The notes under the pieces were generated by a model that did not search any database, had not been told where the DNA came from, and saw only the letters and a program-made list of their open reading frames with translations. Shown here one piece after another: positions 17,186 to 25,030 of a stretch of 64,000 nt of DNA (position 1 is the first letter of the stretch; each line of letters begins with the position of its first letter). Position numbers and translations under genes: made by a program. This DNA comes from Bacillus smithii (GTDB taxonomy: Bacteria; Bacillota; Bacilli; Bacillales; DSM-4216): contig NZ_CP012024.1 of assembly GCF_001050115.1 (NCBI RefSeq), positions 786,001 to 850,000 of the forward strand, written 5' to 3'.

Positions 17186-17574
17186 AAGGATTTTTTTGTT
17201 TCGAAATCAATAAAAAATTGAACATTCTTAGTATTTTGAATCATCAGATTTAATTACTGCAATGCTAGTGTCAATATATGTAGAAAAAGAAATAATTTTA
17301 TAAATCAATAAAAAAATAGGAAAATTAAGATAAAAATTGGAAGAATTGCGTAAAATCAATGTTTTCAATAATTTTACATGGACAGATATGGAAAAAGAAA
17401 ATAAAAGTAAAACTATTTTTATTATTCTTTTTATTTTCTGATAGAAAAGAAACAGAGGTTTGTTGTTTATATTTTCTTAACGGGTATAGTTTGTGAAGGC
17501 AATAGATCCCCTTCCCGAAAATGGAGAGGGGATCGTGGGAAATCCTATGTCATGCGATTTTTTCAAGAAAGGAC
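17131..17574. other. Intergenic region after the IS4 element
   Basis: The first 50 bp belong to the IS end. The remaining AT-rich stretch has no supported gene. The terminator of the purine permease gene lies at 17505-17534. Confidence 0.4.
17505..17534 (-). terminator. Intrinsic terminator of the purine permease gene
   Basis: Arms GATCCCCTTCC and GGAGAGGGGATC form a hairpin about 40 bp after the stop codon of the minus-strand permease gene. The T-run on the minus side is weak. Confidence 0.6.
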
Positions 17575-18876
17575 TTAATGGGATGTAAATGCCAGCTGAC
17601 AGAAAAATAATACGGCAAACAAGTACATCAAAGGATGTACGGCGCGCCATTTTCCTTGAATGACTTTTAACAAAGGATAAGAGATAAATCCGAAAGCAAT
17701 TCCCGTTGAAATACTGGATGTAAGGGGCATGCTTAAAATAATGAAAAAGGCCGGAAATGCTTCATCCAGTTCGTTCCAATTGATTTTAGATATATTTTTC
17801 ATCATCAGGCTGCCTACAATGATTAAAGCCGGTGCAGTAATAGCGGAAATTTCGGAAACGGCGCTTACTAATGGGCCAAAAAATGCTGCAATCGCAAACA
17901 AAACGGCGGTAACAACTGATGTTAAACCCGTTCTTCCTCCAGCTGCAACGCCTGTCGATGATTCGATATAAGCGCTTGAAGGGCTGGTACCGAACACGGC
18001 CCCAACAGTCGTTGCGATGGAATCAGACAATAATGCTTGTCTGGCGCGCGGCAAGGTATGTCCCTTCATTAATCCCGCTTGATGTGCGACTCCTATAATG
18101 GTTCCCGTTGTATCAAAAATGGTCACAAGCAGAAATGAAAACACAACGGAATACAAGCTGTAATGGATCACATCACCAAAGGCAGCGATCGGATTACTGA
18201 TGGCAAGCTTTTCGGGAAACGATGGCATGGAAACGATTCCTTCATGAAAATTTAGCTGACCGGTAAAATAAGCAACGATTCCGGTGAGAATCATTCCGAT
18301 AAACAAAGCGCCACGCACATTCAACACCATTAACATAATGGTGACGGCCAAACCGAAAAGAGCCAAGAGCGATGAAGGGCTGTGAAGATCGCCTAAGCCT
18401 ACTAAATTTTCTTTATTATCCGCAATGATTCCCGTCATCCGTAAACCCAGAAAAGCGATAAATAGTCCGATGCCTGCTGTTATTCCATGTTTCAAGTTAT
18501 CAGGAATCATTTCAATCAATTTTTCACGGAATGAGGTTAATGATAAAATGACAAATAAAATTCCAGAAACAAATACTGCCGAAAAAGCGGTCATGTAAGT
18601 AATATCATGATGAGAGCCAACGACAGAATACGCAAAATAAGCATTTAACCCCATTCCAGGAGCGACTGCAATAGGATAATTGGCCATGAGCCCCATCCAT
18701 AAAGTACCGACAATGACGGCAATAATGGTAGCAATAAAAACTTGATTAAAAGGCACGCCGGCATTATGAAGAATGACAGGATTCACGACCACGATATAGA
18801 CCATCGTTAAAAATGTCGTAAGTCCTGAGATTACTTCTGTTTTAACGTCTGTGCCGTTTTCTTTTAGTTGAAACAT
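17575..18876 (-). CDS. pbuO: Purine permease, NCS2 family (PbuO/PbuG-like)
   Basis: This 433-residue membrane protein has 12-14 hydrophobic segments. The AzgA-like NCS2 signatures are visible: ISGLTTFLTMVYIVVVNP, NYPIAVAPGMGLNAYFAY, and FDTTGTIIGVAHQAGL followed by GTSPSSAYIESSTGVAAGGRTGLT. The length and the opening MFQLKENGTDVKTE fit the guanine/hypoxanthine permeases PbuO and PbuG of B. subtilis; choosing between them is uncertain. The ATG at 18876 is preferred, because the longer TTG frame begins inside the GGAGG site. It imports purine bases by proton symport. Its leader contains a shortened relic of a purine riboswitch (18915-18953), so purine control may be lost. Confidence 0.82.
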   Translation of the reverse strand: MFQLKENGTDVKTEVISGLTTFLTMVYIVVVNPVILHNAGVPFNQVFIATIIAVIVGTLWMGLMANYPIAVAPGMGLNAYFAYSVVGSHHDITYMTAFSAVFVSGILFVILSLTSFREKLIEMIPDNLKHGITAGIGLFIAFLGLRMTGIIADNKENLVGLGDLHSPSSLLALFGLAVTIMLMVLNVRGALFIGMILTGIVAYFTGQLNFHEGIVSMPSFPEKLAISNPIAAFGDVIHYSLYSVVFSFLLVTIFDTTGTIIGVAHQAGLMKGHTLPRARQALLSDSIATTVGAVFGTSPSSAYIESSTGVAAGGRTGLTSVVTAVLFAIAAFFGPLVSAVSEISAITAPALIIVGSLMMKNISKINWNELDEAFPAFFIILSMPLTSSISTGIAFGFISYPLLKVIQGKWRAVHPLMYLFAVLFFCQLAFTSH

Positions 18877-18914
18877 CGTTGTGAAATCCTCCAATTAGTA
18901 TACTTTCATCCATC

Positions 18915-18953
18915 TGTTCGTAGTCCTTCCAATGATCAGGATTAAATACGAAC
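18915..18953 (-). promoter_or_regulatory. Remnant of a purine riboswitch (P2/P3 deleted)
   Basis: Read on the minus strand, a perfect 7-bp pair GTTCGTA / TACGAAC encloses TTTAATC on the 5' side and GGAC on the 3' side. These match the P1 helix, the J1/2 segment (TATAATC in known purine aptamers) and the J3/1 segment (GACTACG). Only about 14 nt remain where P2, J2/3 and P3 (over 40 nt, including TTTCTACC) should be. It lies about 40 bp before the start of a purine permease gene, the expected place for such a riboswitch. The likely explanation is an internal deletion; ligand binding should be abolished. Confidence 0.55.
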
Positions 18954-19165
18954 AATTTAAACACACAAATATTATAATATTCGTTTTTATTGGGTAAAGC
19001 AATAGGAAAACCTTGAAAAATTTTTTATCGATATAGTTTTTTGCTTTTGTTGCGATCCAAACTCTATTATTTGAAAAAACTTTTAAACGGAAAACGATTG
19101 AGATTTCCTATTGAAAAAAGTGTACGGACATTGGATATCATAAAAAATAAAAGAGGTGTTTGAAT

Positions 19166-19264
19166 ATGCCGGGAGATAAAGCCGAAAAGGTGCTTGTCAT
19201 GATCATGATGATCATAGCGTTTCTTTTGTTGATTACCATTTTGCGAAGATACGTGTTTTCTTAA
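19166..19264 (+). CDS. 32-residue single-pass membrane peptide
   Basis: ATG at 19166 follows AAAGAGGTG at good spacing. The product has a charged N-terminus (MPGDKAEK), one hydrophobic helix (residues 9-27) and a basic C-terminal RRYVFS, so it could be a small membrane protein. It lies alone between two minus-strand transcription units and is followed by a terminator hairpin (19340-19390). I do not recognise the family. The ribosome binding site and helix pattern support it moderately. Confidence 0.45.
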   Translation: MPGDKAEKVLVMIMMIIAFLLLITILRRYVFS

Positions 19265-19339
19265 CTGTTTGGGAGGAATACTTAAGAAAGGCAGGTTTGA
19301 AAACGAATTCATACATTTTAGGAAGATTCTTTGAAAGGC

Positions 19340-19390
19340 AAAAACCTCTCCCTTTCTTCGGCGTTCGCCTAAAAAAGAGAGAGGTTTTTA
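19340..19390. terminator. Bidirectional intrinsic terminator
   Basis: Arms AAAAACCTCTC and GAGAGGTTTTTA around a loop rich in TTCGGCG lie just after the pit stop codon on the minus strand. It also follows the small plus-strand frame at 19166, so it can serve both. Confidence 0.75.
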
Positions 19391-19398
19391 AGGTTATG

Positions 19399-20397
19399 TT
19401 AAAAAAACGAATTTAAAATAAAGAAAATGATGGCGGCAAGGGCAGCTGAAACGGGCAATGTAATCACCCAAGTAATGACCATTCTTTGGGCTGTATCCCA
19501 TTTTACTCCGCGAATTCTATGAGCAGACCCTACTCCCAAAATAGAAGAGGAAATAACATGTGTGGTGCTGACGGGTAAGTGTATATAAGTTGCCCCGAAA
19601 ATAATCAGCGCAGAACTTAGATCAGCAGATACACCGTTGACTGGCTTAATTTTCATTATTTTTCCGCCGACGGTTTTGATGATCTTCCAACCGCCGATGG
19701 ATGTTCCAAGCCCCATTGCGGCAGCACAGCTGATCTGTACCCAAAGGGGAATATCGGTTGTAGTGTGGTAATGGTTCGTGATTAAAGCCATAGTGATGAT
19801 CCCCATCGCTTTCTGGGCATCATTGGTACCATGTGTATAGGCTTGAATCGCCGCAGTTACCACTTGAATGAGACGAAATCGTTTATTCGTTTTCGCTAAA
19901 TTATTTTCTTTGAAAATCACTTTGAAAATGCTGTAAATGATATAACCCACAGTAAATGCAATGATTGGCGAGAAGATTAAGGCTTGAAGTATTTTTAAAA
20001 ATCCCGAATATTTTATGGCTGTAAAACCCGATGCCGCAATGGCTGCACCTGCAACAGCACCAATAATAGCATGGGAGGAGCTGCTAGGGATTCCAAAATA
20101 CCAAGTAATCAAATTCCATAAAATAGCAGCGAATAAAGCTGAAATAATGACAACAGATCCGTTATTCAATGTAAAAGGGTCAACAATATCTTTTGTGATA
20201 GTTTGAGCGACACCGGTAAAAGTCATCGCTCCCAAGAAGTTCATGATAGCCGCTAAAAAAATAGCTTGACGTGGCTTCAACGCTTTTGTAGAGACTGAGG
20301 TTGCAATGGCATTTGCCGTATCATGAAAACCATTGATAAAATCGAATAATAATGAAGCAATGACAATCAAGATTGTTGTAACTAATATATAGTCCAT
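19399..20397 (-). CDS. pit: Low-affinity inorganic phosphate transporter Pit
   Basis: This 332-residue membrane protein matches the PiT family length in bacilli. Both duplicated PD001131-type signatures are seen: FDFINGFHDTANAIATSVSTKAL near the N-terminus and IQAYTHGTNDAQKAMGIITMAL in the middle. GIPSSSSHAIIGAVAGAA and LPVSTTHVISSSILGVG are further conserved repeats. It takes up metal-phosphate by proton symport. The ATG follows AAGGAG. It is 16 bp downstream of its DUF47 partner, the usual arrangement, and forms one operon with it. Confidence 0.92.
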   Translation of the reverse strand: MDYILVTTILIVIASLLFDFINGFHDTANAIATSVSTKALKPRQAIFLAAIMNFLGAMTFTGVAQTITKDIVDPFTLNNGSVVIISALFAAILWNLITWYFGIPSSSSHAIIGAVAGAAIAASGFTAIKYSGFLKILQALIFSPIIAFTVGYIIYSIFKVIFKENNLAKTNKRFRLIQVVTAAIQAYTHGTNDAQKAMGIITMALITNHYHTTTDIPLWVQISCAAAMGLGTSIGGWKIIKTVGGKIMKIKPVNGVSADLSSALIIFGATYIHLPVSTTHVISSSILGVGSAHRIRGVKWDTAQRMVITWVITLPVSAALAAIIFFILNSFF

Positions 20398-20413
20398 TTA
20401 ATTGAAACGCTCC

Positions 20414-21031
20414 TTATGCATTTTTCATTATGATTTGTTCAAGAGTATTGGCAACGTTTTGGCAATGGTCAGCAATATTTTCAAACCCTTGGTAAATATC
20501 TTTTAATTTAATCAGTTTAATGGGGTCTTTTTCAACATCGAATAAGTTTTTGGTGGATTTTCGCCAAATACCGTCGCAAAATGTTTCATATTCTTTGATT
20601 TTAATGGCGTGTTGGCGGATTTCCGGCAAAGTTTTAGTAGAAAGGAGGCCGACCGCTTTATCGATTTCAACTGCACAATTGCGAAGAGCGTCTATAAATT
20701 TCATCATATATTCATCAAAATGAGTAATGGAATACATTTCAAAAAGGCCGGCGGTTTCTTCGTAGCCGTCAAGAACGTCATCCATAGTCATCGCAAGAGC
20801 TAAAATATCTTCTCTCTCAATTGGAGTGATGAATACGTGGTTTAATTCGGTAATCACTTGATGAACAAATGTATCACCTTTCGTTTCAAATCTTTTCATC
20901 TCTTCCGAAAAAGCTTTCAAATCTTGTTCATTATTCAATTTATAGTCTGCAAAATAATTGGCACTTTCCAGCAAATTGCTTGAAATATTGGCCAAAAGTA
21001 CATTAAACTTGTCTTTTTTACCTTTAAACAT
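20414..21031 (-). CDS. DUF47 family protein, Pit accessory (YkaA-like)
   Basis: This 205-residue, mostly helical, PhoU-like protein has the DUF47 pattern: LLANISSNLLESANYFADY, FETKGDTFVHQVITELNHVFITPIEREDILALAMTMDDVLDGYEE-type metal-binding motif (ExxxD and related acidic positions), and a C-terminal LKDIYQGFENIADHCQNVANTLE. The start at 21031 follows AGGAGG; an upstream in-frame start at 21070 has none. The length equals that of B. subtilis YkaA. DUF47 proteins pair with Pit transporters and probably regulate them. It is the first gene of the operon with pit. Confidence 0.9.
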   Translation of the reverse strand: MFKGKKDKFNVLLANISSNLLESANYFADYKLNNEQDLKAFSEEMKRFETKGDTFVHQVITELNHVFITPIEREDILALAMTMDDVLDGYEETAGLFEMYSITHFDEYMMKFIDALRNCAVEIDKAVGLLSTKTLPEIRQHAIKIKEYETFCDGIWRKSTKNLFDVEKDPIKLIKLKDIYQGFENIADHCQNVANTLEQIIMKNA

Positions 21032-21137
21032 TGTTGGGAACCTCCTATAGATTAAAAAAGTACTGAACATGCATTATTTTAGCTTAAAAAGGAGAAAGAG
21101 AAAAGTTAATGTCGAAACTTGTTCGAAAATATTTTTA

Positions 21138-21187
21138 AGGTGCCTGACCCCTTTTCTACTTTAAAGTACCAAGGGGGTCAGGCACCT
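21138..21187. repeat. REP-type palindrome (GGTGCCTGACCCC)
   Basis: A 50-bp palindrome has 14-bp perfect arms AGGTGCCTGACCCC / GGGGTCAGGCACCT and an inner palindrome ACTTTAAAGT. Related copies occur at 26452, 28178 and 28873 around the RAYT gene. It lies between divergent genes and does not end in a T-run, so it is better read as a REP element than as a terminator. Confidence 0.85.
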
Positions 21188-21226
21188 GTGTTAAAATAAA
21201 GTAAAAAATGAAAGTGGGGGTTCTAT

Positions 21227-22060
21227 ATGGTAAGCAGTTTACAGGATCATGTGACATTACATAATGGAGTAAAAATGCCTTATGTTGGTCTTGGCGTATA
21301 TAAGATGACTGACAAAGACGAAACGATAAACGCTGTCAAAGCAGCGCTTGATTATGGATATCGAATGATCGATACGGCAGCTTTTTATCAAAATGAGGAT
21401 GCTGTTGGAAAAGCGGTGAAAGAATCCGGTCTATCTCGGGAAGAAATATTTATTACTTCAAAAGTATGGAACAGCGACCAAGGATATGATTCAACGTTAA
21501 AGGCATTTGAGCGTTCTTTAAAAGAATTAGATATGGATTATTTGGATCTTTACTTAATCCATTGGCCGGTAAAAGAAAAATATTTAGAAACATGGAGAGC
21601 AATGGAACGTTTATATAATGAAGGAGTTGTAAAGGCAATCGGTGTCAGCAATTTCCAAATCCATCATCTTGAAGATTTAATGGCGAACAGCCAAGAAAAA
21701 CCGGTGGTCAACCAAGTGGAGCTCCACCCACATTTGAGCCAGGAACCTTTGCGTACATTCTGCCGTGATCATGAAATCGCAGTGGAAGCTTGGTCTCCGT
21801 TAGCTAGAGCACGGATACTTGATCAAGAACCGATCCTTAAAGAAATAGCGAAAAATCATGGGAAAACGGAAGCTCAAGTGATTCTGCGCTGGCATCTGCA
21901 AAACGAAGTGGTGATTATTCCAAAATCAGTGCATCCGAAACGAATTAAAGAAAACGCTGAGTTATTTGATTTTCAACTTTCCCAAGAGGAAATGGCGCAG
22001 ATTAACAGCTTGAATAAAAATCATCGCTACGGGGCTGATCCTGACAATTTTGATTTTTAA
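21227..22060 (+). CDS. yvgN: Aldo/keto reductase (YvgN-like glyoxal reductase)
   Basis: This 277-residue NADPH-dependent reductase carries the aldo-keto tetrad Asp49, Tyr54, Lys79 and His112 in IDTAAFYQNE, ITSKVWN and LYLIHWP. GVSNFQIHHLEDL and the nucleotide-binding IPKSVHPKRIKEN are the other family signatures. Its length and sequence style match B. subtilis YvgN, which reduces glyoxal and methylglyoxal and other aldehydes. The ATG follows GTGGGGGT. It is a single-gene unit, preceded by a REP palindrome and followed by a hairpin terminator shared with the convergent gene. Confidence 0.88.
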   Translation: MVSSLQDHVTLHNGVKMPYVGLGVYKMTDKDETINAVKAALDYGYRMIDTAAFYQNEDAVGKAVKESGLSREEIFITSKVWNSDQGYDSTLKAFERSLKELDMDYLDLYLIHWPVKEKYLETWRAMERLYNEGVVKAIGVSNFQIHHLEDLMANSQEKPVVNQVELHPHLSQEPLRTFCRDHEIAVEAWSPLARARILDQEPILKEIAKNHGKTEAQVILRWHLQNEVVIIPKSVHPKRIKENAELFDFQLSQEEMAQINSLNKNHRYGADPDNFDF

Positions 22061-22066
22061 AGTGAA

Positions 22067-22093
22067 AAAGAGAGTCGGAAATCGACTCTCTTT
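22067..22093. terminator. Bidirectional terminator between convergent genes
   Basis: Arms AAAGAGAGTCG / CGACTCTCTTT with a five-base loop begin 7 bp after the reductase stop codon and overlap the last codon of the minus-strand pseudouridine synthase gene. Confidence 0.8.
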
Positions 22094-23000
22094 ATTCGAT
22101 GATTGGAAAACCGTCAAACACGTTATCCAACGGAGATGCATGACATTGAATGGCTTCGTCTGTAAAAGGATGAATAAATTCCATTTTTTCCGAGTGCAAA
22201 GCAGGCCGATGGAAGACCGGTTTACCGCCGTAGAGAATATCGCCGGCAAGCGGATGTCCAATGGAACTGAAATGAACTCTGATTTGATGAGTTCTGCCTG
22301 TTTCAAGCCGGCATCGGATCAAGGTTAATTTTTGTTTTCGATCGACTTCCAAAACTTCATAATGAGTAATCGCTGACTGGCCGGATGGGGAAATCCTTCT
22401 TCGTGTTGGGTGATGGCGATCCTTTCCGATCGGCTTGTTGATCGTCCCCTTCGTTTGAAAAAGAATTCCGTGAACGATGGCCACATATGTCCGCTTGATT
22501 TCTTTTTTTTCGAGCAAATAAGATAAAGTCGAATAGCTGAGAGGATGTTTTGCAAATAAAATAGCTCCGGTTGTATCTTTGTCCAATCGGTGCACATGTC
22601 GTACAAACCCTATATCTCCGTTCACGCACAAGTGCCCTGCCACCATATGTAACAACGTATCAGCATCTTCAGGTGAATTGGGATGAGTGGTGATCCCGGC
22701 TGGTTTATTCACAATGATGAGATGATCATCCTCCATTAGAACTTCAATGGGCTGAAAGGAAGGGGGAACGGGCAAGGGACTTTGATTAAATAAAGGCAGC
22801 TGAATGCGGTCTTTTTCTTGTAGTACCACGGACAGTGATACAGGTTTTCCATTTAAAGAAATGGATTGGTTCATACGCCATTCATGAAGCAATTTTTTGG
22901 GTATTTTCCATTTTTGCTGTAAAAATTCAGCAATTGTAAGACCGGAGAAGCTTTTAGGGATGGTGATTTCTCCAATTTCCCCTTTTCTGATTGTTTTCAT
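22092..23000 (-). CDS. RluA-family RNA pseudouridine synthase
   Basis: This 302-residue protein has an N-terminal S4-like segment (IAEFLQQKWKIPKKLLHEWRMNQSISLNGKPV) and a catalytic domain with the RluA signature HRLDKDTTG (residues 137-145), Asp140 being the catalytic residue. Further motifs are IIVNKPAGITTHP and the C-terminal RLETGRTHQIRVHFSSIGHPLAGDILYGG. It isomerises uridine to pseudouridine in rRNA or tRNA; the target site cannot be told from sequence. Its length agrees with B. subtilis YhcT. The ATG follows AAAGGACG. Confidence 0.9.
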   Translation of the reverse strand: MKTIRKGEIGEITIPKSFSGLTIAEFLQQKWKIPKKLLHEWRMNQSISLNGKPVSLSVVLQEKDRIQLPLFNQSPLPVPPSFQPIEVLMEDDHLIIVNKPAGITTHPNSPEDADTLLHMVAGHLCVNGDIGFVRHVHRLDKDTTGAILFAKHPLSYSTLSYLLEKKEIKRTYVAIVHGILFQTKGTINKPIGKDRHHPTRRRISPSGQSAITHYEVLEVDRKQKLTLIRCRLETGRTHQIRVHFSSIGHPLAGDILYGGKPVFHRPALHSEKMEFIHPFTDEAIQCHASPLDNVFDGFPIIE

Positions 23001-23083
23001 TCTATGGGATCGTCCTTTCTGGTGTGAATTACCGCCCTTAATGATTCAATAATCCCTAGGATAAAACCTAGGGATCGTGAATT

Positions 23084-23554
23084 TTATTTTTTGATTGTTT
23101 GTTCTAAAAAGCTCCGTAATTTTTCTTTTGGTTGTTCTCCGACAAGACGAGATTTTTCTTTTCCTTTTTCATAGTACACAATGGTTGGGGTATATTGAAT
23201 GTGATAGTCATCCCATCCTTGATCAAATTCGAGCAAATTATATTGATAAACGTGTACGTTCATATCTTTTGCTAAAGGCATTAAAATCGGCGTCGTTTTT
23301 TTGCAATGAGGGCATGTTGGACTGTAAAAGTAAACGACCAAACTTTCTTTTTGATCCAGTTTCTTTTTCAGTTCATCAGGCAAAATCAAATTTTGATAAT
23401 TCGGGTCATGCAATTGGTCAATGGTTTCAGGATGGAGATCGGTCTTGCCATATGGATTGTTTTTGGCTTCTTCATTTTGCTGATATTTGGTGATAAAAAA
23501 GATGGCCGCAAATAACACGATCACAATAGCCAGAAATATGATTACCTTTTTCAA
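23084..23554 (-). CDS. Membrane-anchored thioredoxin-like protein
   Basis: This 156-residue protein starts with TTG (23554) right after AAGGAGGAAGTACA. An N-terminal membrane anchor (about residues 4-22) precedes a thioredoxin fold facing outward. The active site is CPHC (81-84), and TPTIVYY supplies the cis-proline. The TTGA overlap with bdbC (four bases) implies translational coupling, so the two likely act as a disulfide-forming pair: BdbC reoxidises the thioredoxin-like partner. In B. subtilis the equivalent oxidase is BdbD; this shorter protein looks more like BdbA-type or a lineage-specific partner. Substrates are unknown. Confidence 0.8.
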   Translation of the reverse strand: MKKVIIFLAIVIVLFAAIFFITKYQQNEEAKNNPYGKTDLHPETIDQLHDPNYQNLILPDELKKKLDQKESLVVYFYSPTCPHCKKTTPILMPLAKDMNVHVYQYNLLEFDQGWDDYHIQYTPTIVYYEKGKEKSRLVGEQPKEKLRSFLEQTIKK

Positions 23555-23979
23555 TGTACTTCCTCCTTCCATTTTTTATATACAATGACGCTTGAAACAA
23601 AAATAATGATAAAGGCTACAAGCGCCAAAAAAGGAATGGTGATAAACCCAAACCAATTTATGTATTCCGCCGTGCAGGGGATTCGCCCGCAAGCAGGTGC
23701 ATGATCGGAGAAAAATGATATTTTTTGTAAAGAATAATGGTATAAAGAAATGGACCCGCCAATGGCAGATAAGACAGAAGAATAGATTGCCATACGATAA
23801 TCTTTTCTTACAACGGCCATCCCTAAAAATACAGTGAGCGGATACATACAAATTCTTTGATACCAGCAAAGTTCGCATGGTTCATAACCCCTGATTTCAG
23901 AAAAGTATAAACTTCCCATCATCGCGATGACAGAAGCTCCCCAAGCGAGAAATAATAGATTTTCTTTCAAATTTTTCAT
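23551..23979 (-). CDS. bdbC: Disulfide bond formation protein BdbC (DsbB family)
   Basis: This 142-residue protein has four transmembrane helices and two redox cysteine pairs: CELC (35-38) following the first helices, and a CGRIPC pair in the second outer loop (SDHAPACGRIPC). WYQRICMYPL is the DsbB/BdbC signature. It oxidises the partner thioredoxin-like protein and passes electrons to quinones. The ATG at 23979 has GAGGAGG upstream; the longer frame from 24045 does not. Bdb proteins support competence, bacteriocins and secreted proteins in B. subtilis. Confidence 0.9.
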   Translation of the reverse strand: MKNLKENLLFLAWGASVIAMMGSLYFSEIRGYEPCELCWYQRICMYPLTVFLGMAVVRKDYRMAIYSSVLSAIGGSISLYHYSLQKISFFSDHAPACGRIPCTAEYINWFGFITIPFLALVAFIIIFVSSVIVYKKWKEEVH

Positions 23980-24412
23980 AATATCCTCCTCAGATAAGCT
24001 CTTCTCAAAATTATAGTATTGATTGAAGAAAAAGAAAACGTACAAAACATAAAATAATCAAAAGTAACCGCATGTTCACTTTTTTATAACAGGAAATAGT
24101 TGAAAAGTATTGGATTGCTTGCGCTGTAGTTTTCTTTCAAAAGATTTTCTTGTTCATACCAAAGGACTGTAAAACGGGAGCAATAGGTTCTTAAAAATAA
24201 TGAGGAAAAGCAAGGACCAATTTCCAAACCTGCAATATTTTTGTTGCCAATTTGGAAAAGATAGAGCTGTGAAAGAAATAGAATAACTTACAATAACAAG
24301 AATATAATTCAAGACGCCCCGAATGAGCAAAATAAAAATATATGTAAGAAAATGGATGACAGAAAGGCTTACCTTTAAGAGGCAAGCCTTTGGTTTGGTG
24401 GAATTCTCAGGA
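23980..24412. other. Intergenic region, no gene supported
   Basis: The stretch is AT-rich; minus-strand frames here lack ribosome binding sites. A hairpin with arms AAAGGCTTACC / GGCAAGCCTTT (about 24362-24393) lies just after yhdB on the minus strand and is probably its terminator. Confidence 0.45.
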
Positions 24413-24661
24413 CTAAAAAAATGCTTCTTCAAAGGGATGTGTGACGCTATACGTGTTGTTCGCATGCTCAATATAGTGAAGCAATGCATATAAACGACGC
24501 TCTATCACAAAATAATCATGGGAAAAGTAATTCGCATGCAAGAAATGTTCAATTTTTTTAGCTAAAAAATGGTCTCTTGTGCGCACCATTAAAATTAGCA
24601 AATTATCCCATTCTGACCGGTGGATATAGAATAAAGCACGATCGTAATCGACTTTGTCCAA
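24413..24661 (-). CDS. yhdB: YhdB-like protein
   Basis: This 82-residue protein starts at a TTG (24661) after GGGAGG; the longer frame to 24724 has no site. The sequence VDYDRALFYIHRSEWDNLLILMVRTRDHFLAKKIEHFLHA-type core and RRLYALLHYIEHA match the YhdB family of bacilli. In B. subtilis yhdB is also a neighbour of spoVR, which supports orthology. It is soluble and mostly helical. Function is unknown, with a possible sporulation link from its neighbour. It diverges from spoVR. Confidence 0.75.
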   Translation of the reverse strand: MDKVDYDRALFYIHRSEWDNLLILMVRTRDHFLAKKIEHFLHANYFSHDYFVIERRLYALLHYIEHANNTYSVTHPFEEAFF

Positions 24662-25030
24662 GCGGCTTTCCCTCCTTGTATAGGAGTTGTTATTAGTGTA
24701 TGTGATTTTCGTCAACATCCACAAAGCAAATGTTGGTCGGTCTGTAAAACAAATTGGATATGCAATCGGCTTTTGTTGACTAGATGCTTTTTTATGGCGA
24801 CGATCAAAAGAAGTGACATTGCTGCTGTCTCATTTACATGAGCTGTTCAAATTGATTCGCTTCACCTTTTGCGCCCTTCACATTTTGTTTTTTGGAAAAG
24901 GCGTGAAGGCAGCGATTCAAGATGAAATTGGAATGGACGTAAATGGCTGGCTTCGCCACTTTCTTATTCTATTTTCATCAAACCTCCTTTGTTCTCATAA
25001 ATTGTTATAAGAACAAAGGGGGGAAAGCGA
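24662..25030. other. yhdB-spoVR divergent intergenic region
   Basis: This region should contain the promoters of both genes. A plus-strand frame (24813-25010) lacks a ribosome binding site and is unlikely. The notable element is the long hairpin just before spoVR (24986-25019). Confidence 0.45.
24986..25019 (+). promoter_or_regulatory. Long hairpin over the spoVR ribosome binding site
   Basis: Arms CCTTTGTTCTCATAA and TTATAAGAACAAAGG (14 of 15 paired canonically, one G-U) enclose a 4-base loop. The right arm ends in AAAGG, which is the first half of the spoVR Shine-Dalgarno AAAGGGGGG, 11 bases before the ATG. No T-run follows on either strand, so it is not a normal terminator. It could limit spoVR translation, protect the 5' end, or be a DNA operator; this is inferred from position. 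Confidence 0.6.

Noticed and set aside
21138-21187. GGTGCCTGACCCC palindrome considered as an intrinsic terminator
   Set aside because: It has no T-run, lies between divergent genes that do not need a terminator there, and recurs around the RAYT gene as a repeat family.
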